DNA of 64,000 bases from Cryptomeria japonica. Taxonomy: Eukaryota; Streptophyta; Pinopsida; Cupressales; Cupressaceae. Where the stretch lies: positions 143,114,247 through 143,178,246 of the forward strand of contig NC_081412.1 of the NCBI RefSeq assembly GCF_030272615.1, given 5' to 3'. Below the pieces are notes generated by a model. The model saw nothing but the letters and a program-made list of their open reading frames with translations, searched no databases and had not been told where the DNA came from. A program made the translations under genes and the position numbers. Below, one piece after another: positions 33,320 to 44,731 of the stretch. Each line of letters opens with the position of its first letter. The first letter of the stretch is position 1.

Positions 33320-33590
33320 ATTTCTGCGTCTGCATACTTTCGGATCGCGTTTTTGATTTTCTGGCGCATCTGCGACATCTGAAGTCGCGTCTGTGTTATT
33401 GGCAATATTTTATTTTGCAGGTTCCAGGAAAGAACGTCTGTGTTATAAAGTCGCGTCTGCGATGTTTTTAGTCGCGTCTGTGTCCATAAGATGCGTCTGC
33501 ATTCTGTAGTCACGTCTGTGTCTCATAGAAGTGCATCTGTGTCACTAAGTCACGTCTATGTTGAGGGTAATCGCGTCTGTGTTCACCAGT
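33320..33590 (+). repeat. Leader motif array 1 (CGCGTCTGTGT)
   Basis: About 11 degenerate copies of CGCGTCTGTGTT (variants TGCGTCTGC, CACGTCTGTG, TGCATCTGTG), about 20-25 bases apart, in the untranslated leader. Confidence 0.8.
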
Positions 33591-33959
33591 TTCAAATTTT
33601 GGATTTTTATTGATTCAGTTTTCGGATTTTGCATTTAGGGTTTCAGATCTGGTTTATTTTGAGCTAACATTTTCAGATCTAGCTAACGAAATTGGTGCAG
33701 CTTGTCTTGAAAGCTAAATCATTTGGTTGAAGGCCCCTATTTTCACAAAGTCTTTTGGGTTTAAAATTTACCTAACTAATGTGCTTGCAGGAAGGGGTGA
33801 TCATTTGAAACAATCCAAACTACTAACAACTCTTTGTTGCAGGTCCTTGGCAAGGGTTTTTGGATTTTTATTGTGTGCCTTGTTTTCATAGACTAGCAAA
33901 CACTTCAATTGGTGCACTAAAATTGAATCATTGTCTTTTGTGTCTTGAGCAATAGGCTC

Positions 33960-34530
33960 TTTTTGTTTAATCTTTAGAGGGCCTATCTTCCCATGTGGTC
34001 ATTAGGACTACTAGTGAGAAGAGAACGACCCAAGTGGTAGAGAGGAAAACCCACCTCTTCCGAACCACTATAAACAAATGTATTCATGGTGAAAACTATG
34101 GATAACGTGTGCTGATTAGTTCATACCGACACTATGTCTCCCCATAAACCCGTTTGATAAAATTTATTTGATCAGTTGTAGGGCGTAACCCCTACCAGTT
34201 GGGAGCCTTCTATATTTACAGAGCTGAAAGTGCCGCATGTATGGCCACATGAGCGGATGCCCTTACTAGCACCTTTTTGTTTTAGAAGCCCAAATCCTTC
34301 TAGTTGTTGGGGCAGGAGGTCGGACCTCTGGTAGCGGCCCACACACATACGGTTCTTAGTAGAGATACAAAGTTCGCCACGGGGAGTTTTCGTGGGGACT
34401 GATGCTTGGCTGACCCGAGAAGTGAGTGCCGAGGGTGGAGCCAGTGAGGTCAAGCATCTAAGTATCCGCTCTGAATAGCGTAGCCTCGGGGGTAAAACCC
34501 CATGTGGGATCAACAACTATTGTCTTGGCC
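33960..34530 (+). other. G+C-rich, probably structured part of the leader
   Basis: This stretch has a base composition unlike its AT-rich surroundings and several short inverted repeats (for example CCTCGGGGGTAAAACCCC near 34482). It lacks a credible reading frame. A packaging or translation-control role is a guess. Confidence 0.4.
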
Positions 34531-34802
34531 AGCCATAAGAATTGTGCTTCACTTATTTTAAACATTCAAAACATTCAAGACCAAATAGCAAAACATTGTG
34601 TCTTTTGTGTCTTCAAGTGTATGCAAAACATTTTACATCAAACAACACACTTTTCTTGGAGTCATTTTGAGTCTAGACACTTGAAAACATTGAGTCCTCA
34701 TCAACATTGTGTCCTCTTGTCACGGAAAAAAAAAAACAATCAAACAGTCAGATTTGGTCACAACAAAACGACTTCACAGATTGGAAAAAATTGCACAAAT
34801 TT

Positions 34803-35012
34803 TACAGAAACGCGTCTGTGTCGGACATAATAGCGTTTGTGTGGTATAACCGCATCTGTGAAGGGCAGAAACGCATCTGTGTTCCAACAGTCAACATCAC
34901 ACTTTGCAAAAAAAAAAAAAAATCTCAAAAATGCGTCTGTGTTAAACAAAGCCGCGTCTACGTCAGGAAACCACGTCTGTGAAGTATACAGGCGCGTCTG
35001 TGTCCAGAATTG
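34803..35012 (+). repeat. Leader motif array 2 (CGCGTCTGTGT)
   Basis: Eight further copies of the same motif as in 33320-33590, separated from the first array by 1.2 kb of other sequence. It is interrupted by two A-runs. Confidence 0.8.
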
Positions 35013-35494
35013 AAAAACTGTTATAGTCCAGCAAACAAACACAATCAGTTTCAGAATTCTTGAGCTTCCTAGGTCATTTCTCTAGGGTTTCATTTAGCAT
35101 TCAACCTGTCTTTGGGTCTCACAAAGTCCATCATTGCTTCACATCTCACTTTACATTCACAATTGTCTAAACTTGAGTCAAAAGGTCACTTGCTTGTCCT
35201 CACTATACTTTGTCAACACACTACATACAACAACACTTTGCTAAGTGGTCCCTCATCAAGGTTTCTTACCTTTGGGTCTCATTTGGTCTTACTTAGAGTC
35301 AAGGTCAACTTACCTCATCAAGAGAAACTATCCTCTCTTTGGAAGTCACACCTACTCTACTACATACATACTTGGTCTTACACTTTGGACATTGCAAGTA
35401 CACTTCAGATTCATTTACATTCCATCCAACCTTTGGTCTTCCATACTTTTTCCATTTTCATCTAGTCTCACACATCTCGGTCAATACCTAGTTC

Positions 35495-37919
35495 ATGGTT
35501 GAAACCCATCTTCAAAAAACTAGGAGAGAAACTAAAGAGGCTCAAGAGTCTGCAAACATGAGTTCTTATGAGTATGACAATGATATCTTTTTCAATTCTG
35601 ATCATACTACATTATCTGACATGGATGCCTATAGAAACATTCCAAATGTTGAGAACATGGACACTACAAACAACAATGCTACACACAATGATGATATGGA
35701 CAACTTTTCAGTACATTTAGCAGATGTGGAAGAATCCATTATGAATCCCCATTTCAATCGATTGGTGGAGGAAATAATGAGGAGGGATAGACAATACTTT
35801 TTACAAATGATGGCACAAAGTGGAGCCAAGATACCTCATGATTTTGACATGTCTCAAATAATGAAAAAATCGACCTTTGCAACAACCTCACTCCAACATG
35901 GATCAAAGGAGACCTAATAGTGGAGGAAATAGAGGACCACATATGGTACCTGAATCACCATCAGCTTTACTTCAAAAACCAGAGGTCCCACATACACATG
36001 GTCAAACATATGATACTCACCTTTGCAGACCATTATGGAAGTCTTATGGAGAGAAATATGCTCAATCACATAGCAATGCTAAGGATCAACCACCAAAGCA
36101 ATTGGATATTCAAAGGCATGCTCAAAATTTGGACACAAGGAAACCCCGCGTCAAATTTGGGGGCAATACATTAGAACATGACATGCCTGTAGAGTATGGT
36201 ATACATGCACAAAATAGATATGGTGTTCCTCAACATGAATCTATACCAAGTGGTCCATATATGCAGCATCACTATAGACCTCCTCCATATGAACATGTGT
36301 ATGATCAATATCATCCATATATGCAACATGCTTCTCCTCTAATTGGTGCCTCAAGCATGGGGTATGGTCCAAGAAGTCTATCTCCACCTAAGAGCAATTT
36401 GGAGCAACAAATCAAGGACTTACAAAAGAAAATGGAGGACATAAATACACCAAAGCCAACATACACAATGAGAGACATATGTCCGTATCCATTTGACAAG
36501 AGCATTCCAATGCCTCCTTTTCCTACACACTTTGTGATGCCTAAATTTGATAAGTATAGAGGAAAAGGGGATCCTAAGGCACACATAAGACAATTTTTCA
36601 CAGCTTGCATTGAGGTAGCAGCAGAAGAGACATATTTGATGAGATTATTCCCACAAAGCTTAGGTGATCAAGCTATGGAATGGTTCTCCCAACTCCCACC
36701 TGGTATTAAGTCATGGGGTGATCTAGCAGAGGCATTTATCCAACATTTCTCCTACAACATAGAGACAGACATATCAGTCACTTCTTTGTGCAACACCAAG
36801 CAAAAAGATGGAGAGTCTTTTTCATCATTTTTACAAAGATGGAGGAATCTAGCTAGCAGATGCTCTTGTGAAATTCCACAAAAACAAATGGTAGAAATGT
36901 TCACCCAAAATGTTAACAAAGACATTGGCTATGATCTAAGAAAAGCTTGTTTGTCCACCTTCAAGGATGTCATTGAAAAAGGCTTAGCAACAGAGAAGGT
37001 CCTAATTGAACAAGGAGTCATCAAGATATTCAAGGAAAACAAAGATGACTTTAAAGGAAAAGACAAGCCAAGATTTTGGAATAATAACAAGAACACAGTC
37101 AATGATGGTGTTGTTGATGCCAACACAATGCGACCCAAATTCATCTTTTTGGGATCAAGTTCTACAAACAATCAAGTGAATACTCAAACAACTTCCAGAT
37201 CACGAAGGAAGTACACTCCATTGGGAGAACCACTTGAGTCAGTTTTCAAGAAGCTAGTGGCAAACAAGGTAATCACAGTTCCAGATTTTCCTCCATATGA
37301 ACCAAAGGTTAAACCAAATTGGTGGAATGATTATGAGTATTGTGAATTTCATAAGAGAAAGGGTCATAAGACAGGAAATTGTCATCGACTGAAGAACATC
37401 ATACAAGATCTCATTGATAGAGGTGACATTGAGATTGAGGGACATTCGTCTAATCAAGAACATGAGATGTTTAAGGAACCATTCCCAAAACATGACAAGG
37501 GAAAAGCTAAAGCCATAGAGGATCAAACCAACTATACCAGAGCATCTTACAACTATGATTCAACCATCAATCACATCTCGATGGACAATTATGTCTCTAC
37601 CATTATCATCAAGGACAAAGCGTCTGAGAATTCTACTCGGAGACCCAGGATTGTCCTAAAAGGTGTTGGATCTTCTTCTGAACCTACCTCTGAATGTAAT
37701 GTCACAACTCATCAAGGTAAAATCACTTTGCAAGGTGCTCCAACTAAAAACACCACTTCTTCATCAACCAAACCTGAGTATGACCTTGTAGAACAACTAG
37801 GGAAGACACCCGCGCTCATCTCCATCCTTGAGCTATTACGCATATCTCCTGCACATAAAGCCATTCTTGACAAAATCTTGAGAGACACTGCCGTTCCTAT
37901 TGATCTGAACGTGGACTAG
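35495..37919 (+). pseudogene. gag of the inner Tat-like element
   Basis: It starts at ATG 35495 (MVETHLQKTRRETKEAQ). A frame change near 35880-35917 moves to the frame that stays open from 35877 to 37919. The capsid part (about 36470-37000) has DICPYPFDKSIPMPPFP, YRGKGDPKAHIRQF, AMEWFSQLPPGI and GESFSSFLQRWRNL, matching the retrotransposon Gag family. A zinc knuckle variant CEFHKRKGHKTGNC follows near 37342 (CX3HX4HX4C). The block EYDLVEQLGKTPALIS (about 37776) occurs before the protease in all three gypsy-type elements here. The terminal TAG replaces a Gln that is intact at the matching site in the outer element. Confidence 0.85.
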
Positions 37920-39837
37920 TTTCAAGCCATGGTGGGATACCTTTCCATTCCACACTCCCTTACTTTCACAAAAGCTGATGATGCCTCTGTAAGTCAGCCA
38001 CATAATGCACCATTACACATTGAAGCCTTCATACACAAACATCGAATAAAAAGAGTCCTGATAGATGGAGGAGCAAGTCTAAAGATATTCTGATAAAGTC
38101 GTGAATTCTACAAACGAAATCACCATCAAGGCATATGACGATGAAGAGCATTCATCCAAGGGCACAATTACCTTACCTCTCAGAGTTGGGCCAGTTACAA
38201 AGGATGTGGTTTGTCAAGTCCTGGATTTAAATCTCACTTATAACATATTGCTAGGACGCCCTTGGATCCATGAAATGAGGGCAGTCCCATCCACATATCA
38301 CCAATGCATTAAGTTTCCTCATAATGGCGTGGAAGTAACAGTTAACGGTGATCCAAATCCATTCATATACTGCAATAACCTGAAATCAAAGACTGAGACC
38401 ATCATTTCCAGTAATCGTGAGGCTGTTCCTTCCTCGACATACATTGAACCTGAGTCATTAAAACCTTCAACATCAAAACAAGGTGAGCTTAAAGGCAAGT
38501 TTCAAGACAAGGGCATGGGGGAATATACTTTAAATCAGACCATGTACTTACGACAAGTCATGAGTTCCCCAAAAGAATATGGAAGACCACATCCTAACAA
38601 GCAAATCTCCATCATGATGCTCAAATGGGACCCTACTACCTTTCAAAGATGGGGTGAACTAGAAGAGGAAGATTTATACCAAATGCTTTTCAGAGACAAT
38701 GAAGAGGAAACACAAGATCACATCAATCTACCATGTGAGAAATATGGCAAAGGCTTCAAAATTCTACAAAAATTTGGGTATGATGGAAAAAGCCCTCTGG
38801 GGTTACGAAAGGAAGGCATCATTGAACCTTTACAACCTGAATTGACTTTCAAGAAGGAACGCTCAAAAGGACTTGGTTTCTTAACTCCTAAGGTCCACAC
38901 CCAAAGGACAGAAGAAGCCTTGCAAATCAAAGCTGCCAAAATGCAACAAGAGGATTGCTATTCCACAGATTCTAACGAATGGGAATGGGGTTCAAACAAG
39001 TCTTCTAGTGACTACGAGCTCACTGAGATATTCAGAGAGCCAGATGAACCCACAGAAGAAGAGGAATTTTATAACAAGTTCAGAGTTGGTCAAGAAACAA
39101 CCCATGAGGAGTCTACACAGTCCTTGTCTCAAGGTTCTAGGTTGAAATCACATAGGATGAGAACACCTGTCCCAAAGTGCGCTACCAGTGATGATAATTT
39201 GTATTCTCTCGTGATCAAGACTGATGAGGAGAGTGCCATCGATGACCTCGTTAATTACCTTGACATACCCAAATATAACTACATCTTTACTCTTAGCTCC
39301 GCTAACTTTGAAGACATTAACGACCTTCCCCTTGTTCACCACCAACTCATTGACTGGGATCATGAAGGACCTGCATAGTTTGACACATTCCAAAATGATG
39401 AAGCTTTTATTGACTACCTGGGGATATGGGATGATCTTCCCCCTGGAGACCATAAAGCGGGATACACTATAGAACTCAATAGCATGGCATATTTTGGTGA
39501 GGGTGTCGGACCTTCCAGTCGCAAAAATGTGAAAATAAGAGCAAATCAAAGGTCTTATGGCGAAAACCACACTGTGGCGCTGTCTGACCCCAAAAAAGTA
39601 AAAATAAAGGACGTATCTAAGGGCAAAAACCTCTCCAAGGCACCCGATGATGGAAGGCTCAACATTCTCCCAGCATCATATGAGGAAAAGTCATCCATGT
39701 TGGTAAAGGAGACTATCAAAACAAACATTGGTACAGAAGAGGTTCCACACAACATATTCCTAGCTCAATCACTGACAGAGTCTGAAAGGTCAAAATTCAT
39801 AAGTTTCTTCAAAGAACGACAAATCAACTTTGCCTAG
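37920..39837 (+). pseudogene. Protease and G-patch region of the inner element
   Basis: The retropepsin shows LIDGGAS in the place of the usual DTG/DSG (about 38062). Immediately after this a deletion of roughly ten codons with frame change removes part of the enzyme (38085-38100). The conserved [12 protein letters not shown] strand is present (about 38247). A G-patch-like segment YGKGFKILQKFGYDGKSPLG (38743-38802) follows. Betaretroviral proteases also carry a C-terminal G-patch. Stops at 39376-39378 and 39835-39837 are TAG at expected Gln and Trp. The DGG motif is shared with the outer element, so it is probably a family trait rather than damage; the deletion certainly kills the protease. 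Confidence 0.8.
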
Positions 39838-42800
39838 TCATACGCTGATATGCCTGGATTAGATCCGGATTTGGTAATGCATCATTTGATAGTCAAACCA
39901 GGGGCAAAACCAGTAAAATAGAAATTTAGAAAAATGCATCCACAAGTGGCATTACTAGTCAAAGCAGAACTTGAGAAGTTATTGGATGTCGGATTCATAC
40001 GCCCAATCGATTATCCCGAATGGATCTCCAATTTAGTGCCTGTCAATAAACTAGATCGCAGCATCAGAATTTGCACAGATTTCAGAGACATCAACAAAGC
40101 TTGTCCAAAGGATGACTTCCCATTACCAAATATTGACTTGATTGTTGATCTCACAACAAGTCATGAAATGTTATCATTGATGGATGGATTCTCTGGTTAT
40201 AATCAAATAAGAATCACACCTAAGGATCAACATAAAACATCATTTACTTGTCCGTGGGGAACTTTCTGCTGGAATGTCATGCCTTTCGGGCTAAAGAATG
40301 TAGGTGCGACATATCAAAGAGCCATGACTACTATCTTTCATGATCTCATGCACGTAACCGTGGAAGATTATGTTGATGACCTCTTGGGCAAATCAATAGA
40401 TAGAAATACACATTTGGACATACTTTCAGTCATCTTTGATTGGTTGGAAAAATACAAAGTAAGATTAAACCCCAAGAAATGTGTCTTTGGAGTAACCTCC
40501 GGGAAGCTCCTAGGATTCATTGTATCCAAAAGGGGAATTGAAGTTGATCCAGCAAAAGTCAAGGCCATCTTGGAAATGCAACCACCAAGAAATATCAGTC
40601 AACTTCGATCCTTACAAGACAGACTCTAGTCCATCCAAAGATTCATAGCACAACTGGTAGATAAGTGTAATCCTTTTCAGCACCTTCTACATAAAAACAT
40701 CAAATTCAAATGGGATGATAACTGTAAATAGGCTTTCCAGATGCTCAAAGATTATCTTCTAAATCCGCCAGTTCTGATGCCACTAGTCCCAGATCAACCA
40801 CTATTATTATACATTTCAGCAACTCCAACAGCATTGGGGGCACTCTTAGCGCAACAAATTGCTGAGGGTAAGGAAAAAGTAGTATATTATATCAGTCGCA
40901 CATTGGTGGGATATGAGCTAAACTACACACCAACTGAGCGTGCATGTCTCATTGTGGTGTTTGCTTCGTAGAAATTACGACATTACATGCTTACTCATAA
41001 GACTAAGTTAGTTGCAAGGATAGACCCATTGAAATACCTTCTCAATAAGGCAACACTTACTGGGCGACTGGCCAAATGGGTAATGATCCTGAGTGAATTC
41101 GACATCGAGTATGTAGATAGAAAAGCAATAAAAGGACAAGCCATCGCAGATCAATTAGCCGATGCTCCCATGATAGATGATGTTCCTCTAAGTTCAGAAT
41201 TTCTAGACGAATCCATTTTGACAATGTCACATGCCAAGCCATGGAAACTGTACTTCAACAGCTCATACACACAGCATGGGGCAGGAGCTGGCATCCTCTT
41301 TATAACTCCTCAAGGGGATTCTATACCAAAATCATACCGCTTATCATTTCTTTGCACTAACAATATAGCGGAATATGAGGCATTAACAACAGGATTATGA
41401 ATTGCAGTTCAATGGAAGATCCAGGAACTTCGTGTTTTTGGGGACTCCCAACTTGTCATCCGTCAAGCAACTGATGATTACCAAACAAAAGATGAGAAAT
41501 TAATGCCTTATAAACAAATGGTGGATGACCTGAAACAACACTTTACAAAGATAGACTTTGACCAGATACCAAGAGAGCAGAATTGCGCCGCAGATGCCAT
41601 GGCTACAATTGCTTCCCTGATTGATTTACCTCCAAACGAGACCCGCTATGAGTTCTTGGTGGATAACCTTTTGGTCCCTTCATATGAGATCATGCCTACT
41701 GAGACGATATGCGTTGTTGGTCCCGAATCCCAGTTATATGGTTCCATTTTCACATACCTACGTGACAATACTTTACCTCCTGCTCTATCAAATAACCAAC
41801 GTTGCACTTTCATTCGCCAATCCTCTCGATATGTCATTTTAGCTAATATCCTATACCGGCGAGGTCTAGATGGCACTCTTCTTAGATGTTTAGAAAGTGA
41901 CGAAGCTCAGATTCCGTTACGGGAAGTGCATGAAGGGATATGTGGTCCACATGCTAGTGGTCCTACCTTGGCCAAGAAACTCATCAGGACTGGATATTAT
42001 TGGCCCAATATGGAGAAAGACTCATATCAATTTGTCAAGAAATGTAAGCAATGTCAAATTCATGGAGACCTCATACATGCGCTAGCACAAGAACTTCAAC
42101 CACTTGCATCTCCTTGGCCCTTTTGTCAATGGGGACTCGATCTCATAGGCAAGATTCACCCTCCTTCTTCCAATGGTCATAAATTCATTATCACTGCCAC
42201 AGAGTATTTTACAAAATGGATTGAAGTCGTGCCTCTCACACAAGTTACTGGAAAACAGATTGCTACATTCATCCTTAACTATATCATTTGCCGATACGGT
42301 ATTCCTATTTTCATTATCACTGATAACAGGCGTCCCTTCAAAAATCGGGATGTTCATGAACTTTGTGACTGCTTCCATATCTCCCATCATTTCTCTACAC
42401 CATATTACCCCCAAGGTAATGGCCAAGCTGAGGCATCTAATAAAACAATCCTTAAAATCCTTAAGAAGACAGTCGACGATGCTGGTCATAATTGGCATAT
42501 CCAACTTAATCCTGCACTTTGGGCCTACCGCACAAGTGTCCGCACACCTATAGGAGCTACACCCTATTCACTTGTCTATGGTACGGAAGCCATCTTGCCT
42601 ATTGAGGTCGAGCTACCCTCTTTATGGGTTTCTTTGCAAAACATCATCAGTGATGAAGACTATAGGGTCTCTCGCTTACAAGAGTTGGAACTATTGGATG
42701 AACGAAGACAAACTGCTTTTAGTCATCTCAAGGCTTACCAACAACGAATGAGTCACAGCTACAATCACAAGGTCAAGCCTCGCACATTTGAGGTAGGGGA

Positions 42801-42990
42801 CTTAGTTCTCAAAGAAAATCCTAAAAATCAACAAGACAGAGAGAAGAAGGGCAAGTTCGAACCAAACTGGCTTGGTCCCTACATTATTACAGCAGCATAT
42901 GGATCTGGTGCATATCAGCTCTCAACTACAGAAGGTGAACCTTTGGAGGATCCTATCAACAACATGCACCTTCGCAGGTTCTACATGTAG
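39838..42990 (+). pseudogene. RT, RNase H, second RNase H and integrase of the inner element
   Basis: RT spans about 39934-40629 with RICTDFRDINKACPKD, LMDGFSGYNQI and an intact YVDD (40369-40380). The first RNase H follows (40741-41150). The second, archaeal-type RNase H (41245-41590) has YFNSS at 41251 where Asp is expected, so a catalytic residue is lost, while EYEAL and FGDSQL remain. Integrase (41900-42990) shows the HHCC zinc finger (HEGICGPHASG, CKQCQ), Asp in GLDLIG, Asp in ITDN, Glu in GQAEASN, and a C-terminal GPYIITAAYGSGAY. There is no chromodomain. Stops at 39919, 40627, 40729, 40969 (TAG) and 41398 (TGA) break it. Confidence 0.9.
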
Positions 42991-44731
42991 CTCTTCGAAA
43001 TATCCTAATTCAAAAATACAAAAAAATCATAAAAATAAAAAATCGTTACTTGGTGAAAACCTAGCAAACAGGCGCCTTGTGACACAAAAAACATTGAAAA
43101 ATTGGAAAAAGTAAAGAGAAATAATTTCGTCCAACGGTGAAAACCACTTCGATGGTGCCCTGGGCAAGTACCATGGTGAAAACTGGGTCACCAGTGCCAT
43201 GCGTAGAGACATTGCTCCTCCCTCCTTCAGGATTCTCTTTCATCACTTCACTTTGCACACACTCATGACCAATTCGTTCATAATAAACTTACCCATTCCC
43301 ATCATGGCTTGTTATTGATCTACCCAAGATTAGTTAGCCATTCATAATAAACCTCCCTTTTCATCCCTTTCCATCCATAATAAATCAAATCCTATCTGTG
43401 GCTAAGGCAAATCCTACGTCTAGTGATGGGTGTGGAACTGAGAACATCACATGTTTCAAGGAGTACAGTTTCTTCCAGCTTCCTTCAGTCTATTCACACA
43501 CAATCTGCAATAAAGCAACATTTGCTTCACAAATCCACAATAAAGTTTCATCTTCTCCACAATAAAGTATCAGTTTCATGGATTCAGTCAGTTTCAGATG
43601 AGACACAGCAGTAACAATGGGCTTCAACAAATCAAATCTTTTAGCAAACTCAGACAACATTATGGTTCAGTGCTATCTATCCTTTCTGTGAAAGTAAACA
43701 TTGTGACCACAATCAAATAAGACTTATACAAGTGACAAGAGACACTAAACTTGAGGACTACAGTGGATGTTGGTGTCAAGTCTTGGTTTTCTTTTGATTT
43801 CATCTTTTTTGGTGACATGTCTTTTAGCTTTTCCGAGATGTCTCTGACTAGAGATTCTATCTCCAGGATGTCTTTGACTAGAAAGGCGAGGATGGGGTAT
43901 CATCACCTATTTGTATTTGCTATCTGTGGATTGTCTCTTAGTAATGCTATGACTTGTCCAAGGATATGAGGACACTGTGAGTCTAGTGTGAACTGGGGCA
44001 TTCCTTGTTTGTGACTGTCTTATCTCCATGCAAACGAGTACAATGACTTTCTGGGTCGAACATATGCCTCGATTGTCATAACCTACTTGCCATAATAAAG
44101 CTCAATGATGATAACGCACAAGAAGCTCTTTCACTTTCATATCTTCTATCTTCCATCCCCCTTTCTTGATTGACTTCCATCATCCTTCTCGAGTCTACGT
44201 AGCCTGCTATCACATGACTGAGTATAATGACACACCAAAAATATTTGCATTTCATGTAGTTACACCTGCATTACCACATATAAGCATTTCATACATACAT
44301 ATAGATATAACAACTGCATCACATCCTGCACACAACACCCATTAGCACAATTTACATTTGCATTATCATATTCATCTACATTACATACATTCACATTTGC
44401 ATCATGCATACACATATAAAACATAAAAAAATAAAAAATAAAAAATACTGCATTACATCATATAAATATTTGCATCCATAGCATAAAACAAACATTACAT
44501 AAGAGCATCTCATCACATAGGTACACATGCATATAGCTGCCGCAAAGATGAATCATCTCATATATATAATCATAAAAGTGTCATGATACAATGATGTCAA
44601 AATCATATGGCTACAAAAGCACCCGCAGGTGTCTACATCATCATACAAAAATGGTACAAAACTGATACATAGGGAGCCCTCTACGGCTATGATGAACTCC
44701 CTCCCTCGGAGCCGCCTGGCCTCGATGGAAT
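42991..44731. other. Spacer between pol and the antisense gene, with AATAAA cluster
   Basis: Non-coding. AATAAA occurs seven times on the plus strand (near 43283, 43346, 43378, 43506, 43539, 43560, 44094), where the pol transcript and the antisense gene would converge. AT-rich with runs of CAT repeats at 44220-44600. Confidence 0.5.

Noticed and set aside
33138-33513. Two minus-strand open frames in the inner leader
   Set aside because: They run through the CGCGTCTGTGT array; the apparent protein repeats only reflect the DNA repeats.
37917-41400. Alternative genetic code with TAG read as Gln
   Set aside because: TAG also replaces Trp, TGA replaces Arg, intact Gln codons at the same sites occur in the outer element, and real genes here end in TAG. 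Deamination explains it better.
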